NCBI GenBank assembly: GCA_022402445.1
Contig: JAKRSF010000006.1
Span: forward strand, 212,540-276,539
Reading direction: 5' to 3'
DNA length: 64,000 nucleotides
From: Cyanobacteriota bacterium
GTDB taxonomy: Bacteria; Cyanobacteriota; Cyanobacteriia; CACIAM-69d
The position numbers and the translations under genes were made by a program. Shown piece after piece: positions 55,186 through 63,907 of the stretch (position 1 is the first letter of the stretch; each line of letters opens with the position of its first letter). Below the pieces are notes generated by a model. It saw only the letters and a program-made list of their open reading frames with translations. It ran no database searches and was not told where the DNA came from.

Positions 55186-56238
55186 ATGACCCATTCCAGC
55201 GTCAACCCCGGCAAAACCGTCTTCGTGACCGGAGCCAGCGGCTTCACCGGCTCCCATCTGGTGCGGGCCTTGGTCGATCGCGGCCACCAGGTGCGGGCCT
55301 TGGTCCGCAAATCTAGCAACCTCGATCGCCTCGCGGGCCTGCCGGTGGAATTTGTCTACGGCGATCTCAATGATCCCGCCGCGATCGCCCAGGGCATCAA
55401 GGGGTGCCAGTGGGTTTTTCATACTGCCGCCTACGTGGAATTGGGCATCGTCGATGGCGATCGCATGTGGCACATCAACGTGGAAGGCACCCGCAATGTC
55501 ATGGGCGCGGCCAAACTGGCAAACGTCGAGCGGGCGCTCCATTGCAGCACCATCGGCATCATCGGCGACACCAAGGGGGAGGTGGCGGACGAAACCTATC
55601 AGCGCTCCCAAGTCGGGTTTGATTCCCCCTACGATCGCACCAAATACGAGGCCCAGGCGATCGTCGATCGCCTCGCCAGCCAGGGCTTGCCTGTGGTGAG
55701 CGTGCTGCCGTCGGGCATTTTTGGCGGCGATGATCCCCACTTCGGCCCCGTCATCCGCCAATTCCTCAAGGGCGGCCTCAAACTCTGGGCGGGCGGCCAG
55801 CGGATCACCGGCATTGTCCATGTGGATGATTTGGTGGAAGGGATGATCCTGGCGGTGGAGCGGGGCACCGTGGGCGATCGCTACATCCTCTCCGCCGGGG
55901 AACTGACCACCGCCGAAATGTTTACCCTCCTGGGCCAAGCCGCCGGAATTCCCGCCCCTGGGGAAGCGCCGGAGTGGGTGGTGCGCCTCCTGGGCAATGT
56001 CCTCGATCCCATCGGGCGTTTGTTCAATTGGCAGCCGCCCCTGAGCAAGGAACGGGTGTATTACATCTACGATCGCTGCGTCCGGGTCAGTGGCGACAAG
56101 GCGCGGCGGGAACTGGGCTGGAATCCGCGATCGGTCCCGCAAATCATTGAAGCTACCTTGGCGGAAATCCGCGCGATCGCCCCCCCACCGCAACCCGCCA
56201 CCGCCCCATCCGGCGATCGCCCCCCCACCGCCGAATAA
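55186..56238 (+). CDS. NAD-dependent epimerase/dehydratase (HpnA-like extended SDR)
   Basis: A 350-residue protein with the NAD-binding motif VFVTGASGFTGSHLVRAL (residues ~12-29), VFHTAAYVELG, STIGIIGDTKG with the catalytic Ser/Thr, and YDRTKYEAQAI with the YxxxK. The pattern LPVVSVLPSGIFGGDDPHFG resembles the hopanoid-associated sugar epimerase HpnA. A role in sugar or isoprenoid-derived lipid modification is possible, but the substrate is uncertain and no other hopanoid genes are nearby. The last ~20 residues are a Pro/Ala-rich tail. Confidence 0.88.
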   Translation: MTHSSVNPGKTVFVTGASGFTGSHLVRALVDRGHQVRALVRKSSNLDRLAGLPVEFVYGDLNDPAAIAQGIKGCQWVFHTAAYVELGIVDGDRMWHINVEGTRNVMGAAKLANVERALHCSTIGIIGDTKGEVADETYQRSQVGFDSPYDRTKYEAQAIVDRLASQGLPVVSVLPSGIFGGDDPHFGPVIRQFLKGGLKLWAGGQRITGIVHVDDLVEGMILAVERGTVGDRYILSAGELTTAEMFTLLGQAAGIPAPGEAPEWVVRLLGNVLDPIGRLFNWQPPLSKERVYYIYDRCVRVSGDKARRELGWNPRSVPQIIEATLAEIRAIAPPPQPATAPSGDRPPTAE

Positions 56239-56315
56239 ACCAGAGGACTCCTGCGGGAACTCCACCGTCCACCGCCCCCACCCATCGGCCCTTCCGCCCC
56301 CATGGTGACCCCCCA

Positions 56316-57656
56316 ATGGGCATTCCCTTGCCCCCACGCGTCCCCCGGCCCCTGGCCCAGCGGCTCTCGCGGCTCCTGAGCCCCCCCAGCGAAGCCAAAT
56401 TCATCAGCTATGGCGCATGGCGGCGGCAATTCGTCCGTCAGCGGCTGCGGTTGGCCTTTGCCCTGGGGGTGCTTTATTTTTCCGGCTACTCCAGCATCCT
56501 GGCCCTCTATGCCCTCCAGGAAGGGGGTTTGTTCTACATCCGCACCGCCAAGCATGTGGTGGCCCTGCTGGCGATGGTGCTGGGGTTTCGGTGGCTCAAT
56601 ACCCCGGCGGGCCGTCGCCATCCGCGCCTGTCCCTGCTGCTGCTGTTTGCGTCCGTTTGCATCATCACCAATTTTCCGAACCAGTTCGATCGCCCGGTGC
56701 CGCCGGACATCAAGGGCTGGAATTTAATCTTTTTCGGCATTGCCACGGTGACGCCGTTCCATTGGCGGCTGCATTTGCTGTGCCAGTGGATGGCCTATGG
56801 CTACTATTTCGCCATCAATGCGATCCTGCGGCAGCCCCTCTTTCCGGAAACGCCGACGCCAGCGGAATTGATGTTCGATATGGTCTGGATTTCGGGGCTG
56901 GCGACGCTGGTGGCCTATCTCTATGAGCGTTTATCCAAAATGCAGTTCCGCACCTATCGCACCCTCCGGCGGGAGCGGCGGCGATCGCAGCGGCTGCTGT
57001 TGAGTATTCTGCCGGCCCCCATTGCCGATCGCCTGCTGGCGAAGCAGGAAACCATTGCCGATCGCTTTGAGGAAGTGTCGGTCCTGTTTGCGGATCTGGT
57101 GAATTTTACCCAGTTGGCCGCCCTGGTGCCGCCCGATCGGTTGGTGGAAATGCTCAACGAAATTTTTTCGAGTTTTGATCGCCTCGCTGATCGCCACGGG
57201 GTGGAAAAGATCAAAACCGTTGGGGATGCCTACATGGCCGTGGCGGGGGTGCCGACGCCGCGCGCGGACCATGCGGATGCCATGGCGAATCTGGCGCTGG
57301 CGATGTTGAAGGCGGTGGAGGCGTTTGATACCCACACGGGCCATCGGCCCCAACTGCGGGTGGGCATTCACCTGGGGCCGGTGGTGGCGGGGGTGATTGG
57401 CCTCAATAAGTTCAGCTATGACCTGTGGGGCGATACGGTGAATGTGGCGAGCCGGATGGAATCCCACGGGCGACCGGGCCGGATCCAGGTGACGGCGGCG
57501 GTCTATGAACGGTTGCGATCGCGGTATATCTTCGAGCGGCGCGGCGAAATTGAGGTGAAGGGGAAGGGCACGTTGGAAACCTATTGGCTGGTGGCGGCGA
57601 TTCCCCCGGAAAAGCGAGCGGATCCAGCCGATCAACAGGTAGATCAAAAGAATTAG
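56316..57656 (+). CDS. Membrane-bound class III adenylate cyclase
   Basis: A 446-residue protein. Residues ~40-210 hold about six transmembrane helices (LALGVLYFSGYSSILALYAL and others). A short linker with a helical HAMP-like segment (RRSQRLLLSILPAPIADRLL) leads to the cyclase domain: SVLFADLVNFTQLAALV with the first metal-binding Asp, EKIKTVGDAYMAVAGV with the adenine-selecting Lys and second Asp, and KFSYDLWGDTVNVASRME with the transition-state Asn/Arg. The Lys favours cAMP over cGMP synthesis. Its stop overlaps the convergent tilS stop by 4 bp. Confidence 0.9.
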   Translation: MGIPLPPRVPRPLAQRLSRLLSPPSEAKFISYGAWRRQFVRQRLRLAFALGVLYFSGYSSILALYALQEGGLFYIRTAKHVVALLAMVLGFRWLNTPAGRRHPRLSLLLLFASVCIITNFPNQFDRPVPPDIKGWNLIFFGIATVTPFHWRLHLLCQWMAYGYYFAINAILRQPLFPETPTPAELMFDMVWISGLATLVAYLYERLSKMQFRTYRTLRRERRRSQRLLLSILPAPIADRLLAKQETIADRFEEVSVLFADLVNFTQLAALVPPDRLVEMLNEIFSSFDRLADRHGVEKIKTVGDAYMAVAGVPTPRADHADAMANLALAMLKAVEAFDTHTGHRPQLRVGIHLGPVVAGVIGLNKFSYDLWGDTVNVASRMESHGRPGRIQVTAAVYERLRSRYIFERRGEIEVKGKGTLETYWLVAAIPPEKRADPADQQVDQKN

Positions 57657-58696
57657 GGCGGGGATTCCGGCAGCGATTTGGGCGAAATCCACAGGAGATG
57701 GGGGCCGGAAACCCTCGCGATCGCGCCGCCGGGAAACGGATCACTTTGATCGCGGTTGGGGGCGGTCAATAAAAACCGCAGGGCTTCGACGCGATCGCGG
57801 TTGGGCATTGTTCCATCCAGTTGTTCACAGAGCCACTGCCGCAGGGCGCGCCGCTGGAGGGCCGGATGGGCGATCGCCAACGGTTGCCGCGCGATCGCCG
57901 GAACCCCCAGATCGTCTACCCGAGCTTGGCTGAGCAGTTGCGCCGCGATCGCGTCAAGACAATCCCCATCCTCCCGCAGCAGATCCGCCGTCCGCGCCAA
58001 CGCCCGATCCACCTGGGGGTTGAACTGCGATCGCAGCAGGGGCAACACCTCCAGCCGCAGCCGGTTGCGCCGGTAGCGCCGGTCCTGATTGGTGCTGTCC
58101 TCCCAAATCGGCAACCCCAACTGGGCACAGCAGGCCGCCGTATCCGCCCGCACAAACTCTAGTAATGGCCGCACCAAATCCACCCCCGGCCCCAGCGATC
58201 GCCGCCACCCCAGCGCCCCGAGCCCATCGCCGCCGCTGCCCCGCACCAAATTAAACAGCAACGTTTCCGCGCGATCGCTCGCCGTATGGCCCGTCACCAC
58301 GATCGCACTGCCCGTCTCCTGGGCGATCGCCAGCAGTTCCCCATAGCGCCACGCCCGCGCCGCCGCCTCCGTCCGCGCGATCGCCCGATCCGCCCGCCGC
58401 ACAATCACCGGCAACTGCCACGTTCGCGCCAAATCCACCACCGCCGCCCCATTCGCCGCCGAATCTGATCGCCAGCCATGGTCGCAATGGGCGATCGTCA
58501 GCCGCCAGCCCCAGTGGGGAGATAAATCCGCCAGCAGCCGCCCCAACGCCACGGAATCCTGGCCGCCGGACACCGCCACCACAATCCCCGCCGATCGCTC
58601 CAACAGCAACGGTCGGCGACGGAGTAACCCGTGCAGCCGACCGTGAAAATCCGTCCAGGGGGATTTTTTGCGCAGCTCCCCATCCCCCATCGCCAT
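57653..58696 (-). CDS. tilS: tRNA(Ile)-lysidine synthetase TilS
   Basis: A 347-residue N-type ATP pyrophosphatase with the PP-loop VVAVSGGQDSVALGRLL (SGGQDS at residues 43-48), HCDHGWRSDS, GHTASDRAETLLFNLVRGSG and the RRNRLRLEVLPLL block of TilS. It converts the wobble C34 of tRNA(Ile2) to lysidine so the tRNA reads AUA. It is essential in most bacteria. It has a short C-terminal region compared with E. coli TilS, as usual in cyanobacteria. It lies 4 bp downstream of ccsA, an operon. A second in-frame ATG is 6 bases later. Confidence 0.96.
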   Translation of the reverse strand: MAMGDGELRKKSPWTDFHGRLHGLLRRRPLLLERSAGIVVAVSGGQDSVALGRLLADLSPHWGWRLTIAHCDHGWRSDSAANGAAVVDLARTWQLPVIVRRADRAIARTEAAARAWRYGELLAIAQETGSAIVVTGHTASDRAETLLFNLVRGSGGDGLGALGWRRSLGPGVDLVRPLLEFVRADTAACCAQLGLPIWEDSTNQDRRYRRNRLRLEVLPLLRSQFNPQVDRALARTADLLREDGDCLDAIAAQLLSQARVDDLGVPAIARQPLAIAHPALQRRALRQWLCEQLDGTMPNRDRVEALRFLLTAPNRDQSDPFPGGAIARVSGPHLLWISPKSLPESPP

Positions 58697-58700
58697 GCCC

Positions 58701-59699
58701 CTAGAAGAACCAGCCGTAGGAATGGAGGCCCTTACCTAAAATATTCACCCCCAAATAGCACACCCACACCACCACAAAACCCGCCGCCGCCAACAGGGCC
58801 GGTCGCCGCCCCTGCCAGCCCCGCGTGATGCGCGCGTGGAGATAGGCCGCAAACACCAGCCAGGTGATCAGCGCCCAGGTTTCCTTCGGATCCCAGCTCC
58901 AGTAGGATCCCCAGGCTTCGTTGGCCCATACGCCCCCGGCGATGATGCCGATGGTCAGGAGCGGAAAACCCAGGCCAATGATCCGATAGCTGATGTTGTC
59001 GAGGGTGTCGGCGAGGGTGAGGCGCTGGGGCGAGAGGGCCACCGCCGCCGTTTGGGGCGCTTCCAACACCGCTACGCCGCCGGTTTCGGTCGAGGGGGCG
59101 ATCGCGGTGGCCCCATTAACCTGTTGCGCGAGGCGGAGGCGATCGGCGCGATCGCGAAAACTCCCGGTCCCCACGGAACTGCCGCGCAACTCCACCGCCT
59201 GCCCCCGGGTCACCACCAAAAACGCGATCGCCAGCAGCGACCCCACCAACAGGGCCGAGTAGCTCAGCATCATCACGCTGACGTGCATCATCAGCCAGTT
59301 GGACTTCAGGGCCGGCACCAGGGGCGCAGACGCCTGCATCGTATCCGGCAGCGACAACGTGGCAAAGGCCGCGATCGCCAGTGCCGTCGTCGCCGTAAAC
59401 GGCCCCACCCAGCGGCTCCCCGTCATGCGCTCCGCCAGCAAATGCACCGCCGTCACCCCCCAGGCCAGGAAAAACAGCGACTCATAGAGATTACTCAACG
59501 GAAAATAGCCCGCCTCAATCCAGCGAGCCCCCAACAGCGTCGCCATCGCCAAATTCGCGATCGCCATGCCCGTCGTCCCCACCCCCCCCGGCCAGGTCAA
59601 GGTCGGGAACGACACGCCGATCCAATAGGCCAGCATGGTCACCAGCAGCACGGCAAAGGCGCAATTATCCAGCCAATTTTGAAGGCTAACGAGATCCAT
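58701..59699 (-). CDS. ccsA: Cytochrome c biogenesis protein CcsA (system II haem lyase subunit)
   Basis: A 332-residue polytopic membrane protein with the tryptophan-rich WWD motif [18 protein letters not shown] near residue 255, plus the family start [16 protein letters not shown] and [17 protein letters not shown]. Conserved His residues at helix ends ([11 protein letters not shown] end) hold haem. With CcsB it exports haem and attaches it to apocytochromes such as cytochrome f (petA in this window) and c6. It is first in an operon with tilS. Confidence 0.96.
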   Translation of the reverse strand: MDLVSLQNWLDNCAFAVLLVTMLAYWIGVSFPTLTWPGGVGTTGMAIANLAMATLLGARWIEAGYFPLSNLYESLFFLAWGVTAVHLLAERMTGSRWVGPFTATTALAIAAFATLSLPDTMQASAPLVPALKSNWLMMHVSVMMLSYSALLVGSLLAIAFLVVTRGQAVELRGSSVGTGSFRDRADRLRLAQQVNGATAIAPSTETGGVAVLEAPQTAAVALSPQRLTLADTLDNISYRIIGLGFPLLTIGIIAGGVWANEAWGSYWSWDPKETWALITWLVFAAYLHARITRGWQGRRPALLAAAGFVVVWVCYLGVNILGKGLHSYGWFF

Positions 59700-60094
59700 A
59701 GGTTCGATTACGAGGGGTCAGCAAATCGGTTATTTCAAAGGGGGGCGGCAACGGATGCGCGATCGCCAGGGCGCTCCCCAGCCAGTCCGCAGGTCCATTC
59801 ATGCCTTACCCCCATTTTAGGGATTGGCCGCCCCGCCGCACGGCCCTCCCCCAAAGCTGCCCCAACTTTTCCCAACCGCTGCCCAAATCCATGCCCAACC
59901 CAGACCCAGACCAAAACCAAAAAATCCCCCACAAAAAACGGAGCCTTGATCCCCCTGAGGAAATCCCGACTCCGGCGCAAAAAGTGAGAAGTTTAGATCG
60001 AAGTTTTAGACCAATGGTTTAGGTCAATGGCAAATCGAGGGGGCCGCAACCTTCTGAAACCTTTGGGCTAGCGTCGCCCCCCGACGATCTGAGC
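59700..60094. other. Intergenic region, no gene seen
   Basis: This 395-bp gap lies between lrtA and ccsA (both minus strand). It is C-rich and A-rich on the + strand near 59880-59940 (many CCCAA and AAAAA runs), with one HIP1 site. A GGTTCGATTAC at 59702 resembles a tRNA T-loop, but no cloverleaf folds around it. It presumably holds the ccsA promoter. Confidence 0.4.
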
Positions 60095-60691
60095 CTAGGC
60101 AGCCTTGCTCTGTTCCTGGCCATTGCTGCGGGGTTGAATCACCCCATAGCCGCCGTGGTTCCGTTCATAGATCACATTGATCTCGCCCGTTTCCACGTTA
60201 CGGAACATGAAGAAGTCGTGATCGACCAGCTCCAGTTGTCCCAAGGCTTCATCGACAGTCATGGGCGGCATGGCGAAGTACTTGGTCCGCACCACCTCCG
60301 GCGGTAGGGCCGGCTCGCGATCGGGAACCACCGTATCGGTGACGGCCCCTTCGCCCAGCACGTCCGCCGTTTTAACTGCGGTGTGCTTGCGGTCTTGGCG
60401 TTTCTCCTTGTACTTGCGCAGTTGACGCGCGATCTTGTCTGCCACCAGATCGATGCTGGCATAGAGGTTTTGGCTGCTTTCTTCAGCCCGGACGACTGCA
60501 CCGTTGGCGTAAATCGTCACCTCAGCCGTTTGTTTCGGCTCGATCCGGGGGTTCCGCGCCACAGACAGGTTGACGTCGATCTCCATCGCGAGGTGATGGA
60601 AATGGCTGACGGCTTTTTCGACCTTCTGCTGCACGTACTCGCGCAGGGCATCGGTGACTTCGATGTTTTTACCCTGGATGACAAGCTTCAT
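60095..60691 (-). CDS. hpf: Ribosome hibernation promoting factor, long form (LrtA/RaiA-like)
   Basis: A 198-residue long HPF. The N-terminal S30AE domain ([20 protein letters not shown] ... [20 protein letters not shown]) is joined through a charged linker ([13 protein letters not shown]) to the C-terminal dimerisation domain ([20 protein letters not shown] ... [14 protein letters not shown]). Long HPF joins two 70S ribosomes into inactive 100S dimers. The cyanobacterial homologue lrtA was named for its light-repressed transcript. GGAGG precedes the ATG by ~8 bases. It is divergent from lipB. Confidence 0.96.
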   Translation of the reverse strand: MKLVIQGKNIEVTDALREYVQQKVEKAVSHFHHLAMEIDVNLSVARNPRIEPKQTAEVTIYANGAVVRAEESSQNLYASIDLVADKIARQLRKYKEKRQDRKHTAVKTADVLGEGAVTDTVVPDREPALPPEVVRTKYFAMPPMTVDEALGQLELVDHDFFMFRNVETGEINVIYERNHGGYGVIQPRSNGQEQSKAA

Positions 60692-60818
60692 AGAGCTTCC
60701 TCCCCGTGGATGTGGGTGATACCTTCACCGTATCACCTGCGGTTTTGGGCGATAGGCTCCTTTAGAATCTTTTGCATGGCTTGATAATTCTTGACGGCGG
60801 GGGGGCGGGCTTTTTGCT

Positions 60819-61541
60819 ATGGGGGCTGAAACGGCGCGGGGGGGGGCGATCGCGGGGCCGGGGGAGTCTGATCGCGCCAAATGTCAAGACTGTTGGTGTT
60901 GGCGGCTGGGGGTGGTGCCCTATCGGGTGGCCTGGGGCTGGCAGCGGCATTTGTTGGCCCTTCGTAAGGAAAATGCAATGTTGCCGGATGGGCTGCTGCT
61001 GTTGGAGCATCCGCCGACCTACACGTTGGGGAAGGGGTCGGATGAGGGTTTTGTGAAGTTTGATCCGGTGGCGGAAAATCTGGATTTAGTGCGGATCGAA
61101 CGGGGGGGTGAGGTGACCTACCATGGGCCAGGGCAGTTGGTGGGTTATCCGATTTTGAATTTGCAGCGCCATCGACCGGATTTGCACTGGTATTTGCGAT
61201 CGCTCGAAGGGGTGATTATTGATGCGATCGCGACCTTTGGCCTGCGGGGGGAGCGGATCGATGGCCTGACGGGGGTGTGGGTGGAAGGCTATAAAATTGC
61301 GGCGATCGGTATCAAGGTGAGCCGCTGGATTACGATGCACGGCTTTGCCCTGAATGTATGCCCGGATTTGGCGGGGTTTGGGCGGATTGTGCCCTGTGGC
61401 ATTGGCGATCGCCCGGTGGGCAGTTTGCAGCAGTTTTGTCCCGGCATTGAGATGGGGGCGGTGCGATCGGCGGTGGAGCGATCGTTTGAGGCGCGGTTTA
61501 ATTTATCTCTGGTGCCCGGTCCCGCCGATGCCCTGCGGTAG
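60819..61541 (+). CDS. lipB: Octanoyltransferase LipB
   Basis: A 240-residue LipB, which moves octanoate from acyl carrier protein to lipoyl domains. Motifs: [38 protein letters not shown] with the catalytic Lys, [11 protein letters not shown] and [14 protein letters not shown] with the catalytic Cys. The first ~30 residues (Gly/Ala/Arg-rich) are unlike other LipB and may reflect a wrong start; no better ATG or GTG lies closer to the conserved [12 protein letters not shown]. The TAG stop lies inside the left arm of the inverted repeat element that follows. Confidence 0.95.
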   Translation: MGAETARGGAIAGPGESDRAKCQDCWCWRLGVVPYRVAWGWQRHLLALRKENAMLPDGLLLLEHPPTYTLGKGSDEGFVKFDPVAENLDLVRIERGGEVTYHGPGQLVGYPILNLQRHRPDLHWYLRSLEGVIIDAIATFGLRGERIDGLTGVWVEGYKIAAIGIKVSRWITMHGFALNVCPDLAGFGRIVPCGIGDRPVGSLQQFCPGIEMGAVRSAVERSFEARFNLSLVPGPADALR

Positions 61542-61784
61542 GGTGCGATCGGTCATGTTTGAATCAACGCGATCGCGCCTCCTTTCCGAACGCACCGGCA
61601 CCGTTTAAATTCACCGAAATGTTGTCGATGGTAACCGCGATCGCGATGAACCAACATTCATCTATTTCAAACGCACCGGCACGGTTTAAATTAATCGAAA
61701 TCTCTGGTGATGATTCCACATCGACGGTGCGTTCGGAATAGGGAGATGATCGCAAAATATCAACGGCACCGAACGCACCCTACC
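61537..61784. mobile_element. MITE-like inverted-repeat element after lipB
   Basis: GGTAGGGTGCG (61537-61547) and CGCACCCTACC (61774-61784) are a perfect 11-bp inverted repeat bounding 248 bp. A second 11-bp inverted pair lies inside: CCGAACGCACC (61586-61596) and GGTGCGTTCGG (61726-61736). The left end overlaps the lipB stop codon. GTAGGGTGCG/CGCACCCTAC ends are common in dispersed cyanobacterial repeats. No transposase is encoded, so it would depend on one in trans. Target duplications were not obvious. Confidence 0.55.
61590..61701. repeat. 31-bp direct repeats within the element, 81 bp apart
   Basis: 61590-61620 and 61671-61701 match at 28 of 31 positions and share the core ACGCACCGGCAC and GTTTAAATT. 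The spacing of 81 bp keeps the reading frame. Probably an internal duplication of the element. Confidence 0.75.
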
Positions 61785-61800
61785 ATTCGTCTAAAATTGT

Positions 61801-61815
61801 CCGCGCAAAGCGCGG
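61801..61815. repeat. CCGCGC-AAA-GCGCGG hairpin downstream of the caspase-FGE gene
   Basis: A perfect 6-bp GC stem with a 3-base loop, 50 bp past the stop of the minus-strand caspase-FGE gene. Read on the minus strand it is followed by ACAATTTT, so it may be a weak terminator. GC stems downstream of variable regions also occur in DGR loci. Confidence 0.6.
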
Positions 61816-61864
61816 TGGGAAGAGGGAAAGAAGAGAAAAAAGAAATAGAGAGAAATGGTCCTGG

Positions 61865-63907
61865 CTAGGGCAGCAACACAACCCGAAAACCGAAGGAGTT
61901 GAAGATGTCGCCTGCCCCCCACCCGAGGCGAGCCGCGCAACGGCAACCCAACGGATCGTCGGACCACGAACCACCGCGCAGGAGCTTTTCTTGACTTTTC
62001 TTAGTGCTTCCTAAAGCCTTGAAAAAAGACTCTAAGTAGCCTTCAAGTTTAATTGTCTCACAAAAAGCTTGAGAATGATTATTCTTGTCTAGCCATGCTT
62101 CCGAATGGCTGGGAGCATTGGTGTAAGTATTGTGCCAATCATCCAGGCACCATTCCCACACATTGCCGTGGACATCCTGGAGGCCAAAGCCATTGGCCGG
62201 AAACTGGCCCACAGGGCTGGTGCGTTGGCGGTATTCTCCCTTGGGGCCGTTGGCGTACGTGGAGTTGCCGTCGTAGTTCGCCAAGCCAGTGGTGAGGGTT
62301 TCCCCAAAGGCAAAGGGCGTCTTGGTGCCGCCTCGGCAAGCATACTCCCATTCCGCCTCCGTGGGCAGGCGATAGGTTTTTCCCGTCGCCGTCGCCAAAC
62401 GGGCACAAAATTCTAGCGCATCAAACCAATTCACCCGCTCCACCGGCCCCCCTAGGTCTTTCCAGTTTGAGGGATCCGCCTTCAGTTGCGGATTCAGCAC
62501 TGCCGGAAAATCGCCCGCCACCCGTCGCCATTGGGCCACCGTCACCGGATAGCGCCCCACCAGCAGCGGCGGCACCGTTACGGTCCGCACTGGCTCCTCA
62601 CCACCATCGCGCCCCGCTTCCGTATCCGGTGAACCCATCTGGAACTGTCCACCGGGCACCGCCACCAGTTCCAGCGACACCCCCTCCCCCAAATCTACAA
62701 AGTGGGACCGGGCCGTTTTTTGCAGCCGTTCCACCACCTGGCCCTTTGCATCCACCCGCACCGTCTCGAAGCACCATTCCTTCAAATCCCACCCATCAAA
62801 CGGGTCCGGCGGCTTCGGCAATGGTTGAATCTTGCGAGAACGGATTTTCATGGCTGCCGCAATTGACTTTTTTCTGACAGCTTCTTTTTCTTCTTTCCTG
62901 ATGTCTTCAATTGTTTTTTTCTGAAGACCTTCTTCTAAGGTAATTCTCGTAATTCGTTGAATAATTCCCTCAACTTCTTGACGGGCTTCCTCATGAGCCG
63001 GATTCGCCTCTAGAACCTGCCACCAATACGCTTTCGCTATCTCTAATCTCTCAAGATTATATTGATTTTTGAACAGATCAAACGCCGCCCGTTCCGCTCG
63101 CCGCGCCCGTTGCACCAACTCTGTCAAATCCGGCAGTTGCGGCGAACTCTGCACATTAGGCAAAGCCGGAAGTTGCCATAATAAATCCCCCTCAACCTGC
63201 ACCATGGGACGTTGATCCGGCTTTCCATATTCTCGACAAAGTTGAGGCACCTTTTGACACAAGTAGTCACTCAACTCTCGAATTGTTGGATAGGCATCCT
63301 TTCGATCCATGGCCTTCAGGAGCGCATAGGTAAATGCCCCATGGCGGACCTTCTCATGGTCAATTTCATAGGACTTTTGATCCTTATCGCAGGCAAACAG
63401 GGTCACCACCCCTTCATAATTTCCCTGCAATCCCCCATCGCCAAAGCCGCGCCCCCCATCACTGTCGCGACAAGCATCTAGACAAAGGATGATATTGCTA
63501 GCGCCCGTTTCTCGGAGTCTCCTAACAACATCCTGCACCTTGATCCAGGTCCGCCCCACCTGAATCCCCGCATCATGGGGCAATAAATAATCTTCCCAGC
63601 ATCCTTCCTGATTGGGATCTTCTGTACGTTTGCCATGGCCCGCAAAGAAAAACCAGATCACATCGTCAGGATTGAGTTGATAGGTCGGGATTACCTCATC
63701 GATATAGTGCGACAGCGACCCCAGCCGCACCCGATCATCATTCAACCGATGCGAAAAATGGGTAATCAGATCCACATGCTCAAATCCCGCCCGACACATT
63801 GCGCCATAGAGTTCTAGGGCATCGCGTTCGGCATAGTTCAGATTACTAATCTGCCCATGGGAGTACTGATTAATGCCAACTACGATCGCGTAATGCCGAC
63901 TGCCCAT
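61865..63907 (-). CDS. Caspase-family protease fused to FGE-sulfatase/C-type-lectin-fold domain (candidate DGR target)
   Basis: A 680-residue protein. Residues 1-~250 are a caspase/metacaspase (C14) domain: YAIVVGINQYSHGQISNLNY, His91 in WFFFAGHGK and Cys146 in LCLDACRDSD, the catalytic dyad. A charged helical linker follows (~270-400; QRARRAERAAFDLFKNQYNL, KKTIEDIRKEEKEAVRKK). Residues ~410-680 form a formylglycine-generating-enzyme-like (FGE/SUMF1) domain: SLELVAVPGGQFQMGSPDTE, PVTVAQWRRV, YRLPTEAEWEYACRGG, GLQDVHGNVWEWCLDDW and finally LLRGGSW...GFRVVLLP. In cyanobacteria this domain often serves as a ligand-binding fold rather than an enzyme. The C-terminal part looks like a diversified DGR variable region. 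GC content and HIP1 density are below those of the neighbours. Confidence 0.92.
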   Translation of the reverse strand: MGSRHYAIVVGINQYSHGQISNLNYAERDALELYGAMCRAGFEHVDLITHFSHRLNDDRVRLGSLSHYIDEVIPTYQLNPDDVIWFFFAGHGKRTEDPNQEGCWEDYLLPHDAGIQVGRTWIKVQDVVRRLRETGASNIILCLDACRDSDGGRGFGDGGLQGNYEGVVTLFACDKDQKSYEIDHEKVRHGAFTYALLKAMDRKDAYPTIRELSDYLCQKVPQLCREYGKPDQRPMVQVEGDLLWQLPALPNVQSSPQLPDLTELVQRARRAERAAFDLFKNQYNLERLEIAKAYWWQVLEANPAHEEARQEVEGIIQRITRITLEEGLQKKTIEDIRKEEKEAVRKKSIAAAMKIRSRKIQPLPKPPDPFDGWDLKEWCFETVRVDAKGQVVERLQKTARSHFVDLGEGVSLELVAVPGGQFQMGSPDTEAGRDGGEEPVRTVTVPPLLVGRYPVTVAQWRRVAGDFPAVLNPQLKADPSNWKDLGGPVERVNWFDALEFCARLATATGKTYRLPTEAEWEYACRGGTKTPFAFGETLTTGLANYDGNSTYANGPKGEYRQRTSPVGQFPANGFGLQDVHGNVWEWCLDDWHNTYTNAPSHSEAWLDKNNHSQAFCETIKLEGYLESFFKALGSTKKSQEKLLRGGSWSDDPLGCRCAARLGWGAGDIFNSFGFRVVLLP
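61892..61963 (-). other. Candidate DGR variable region (VR) core
   Basis: Codons 649-672 of the caspase-FGE gene lie between the conserved RGGSW and GFRVV. Related cyanobacterial sequences have mostly Asn (AAC/AAT) here. This one has Ser-Asp-Asp, Leu-Gly, Cys, Ala, Leu-Gly-Trp-Gly and Ile-Phe-Asn-Ser-Phe, changes reachable by replacing A in Asn- or Lys-type codons while C, G and T stay. The gene ends ~8 codons later, as in typical DGR targets. Confidence 0.6.

Noticed and set aside
59702-59712. tRNA T-loop-like GGTTCGATTAC
   Set aside because: No acceptor, D or anticodon stems could be paired around it.
61542-61864. DGR template repeat or reverse transcriptase next to the candidate VR
   Set aside because: No copy of the RGGSW...GFRVV coding sequence with A-rich variable positions, and no RT-like open frame, is present in the gap or elsewhere in the window as far as I could read.
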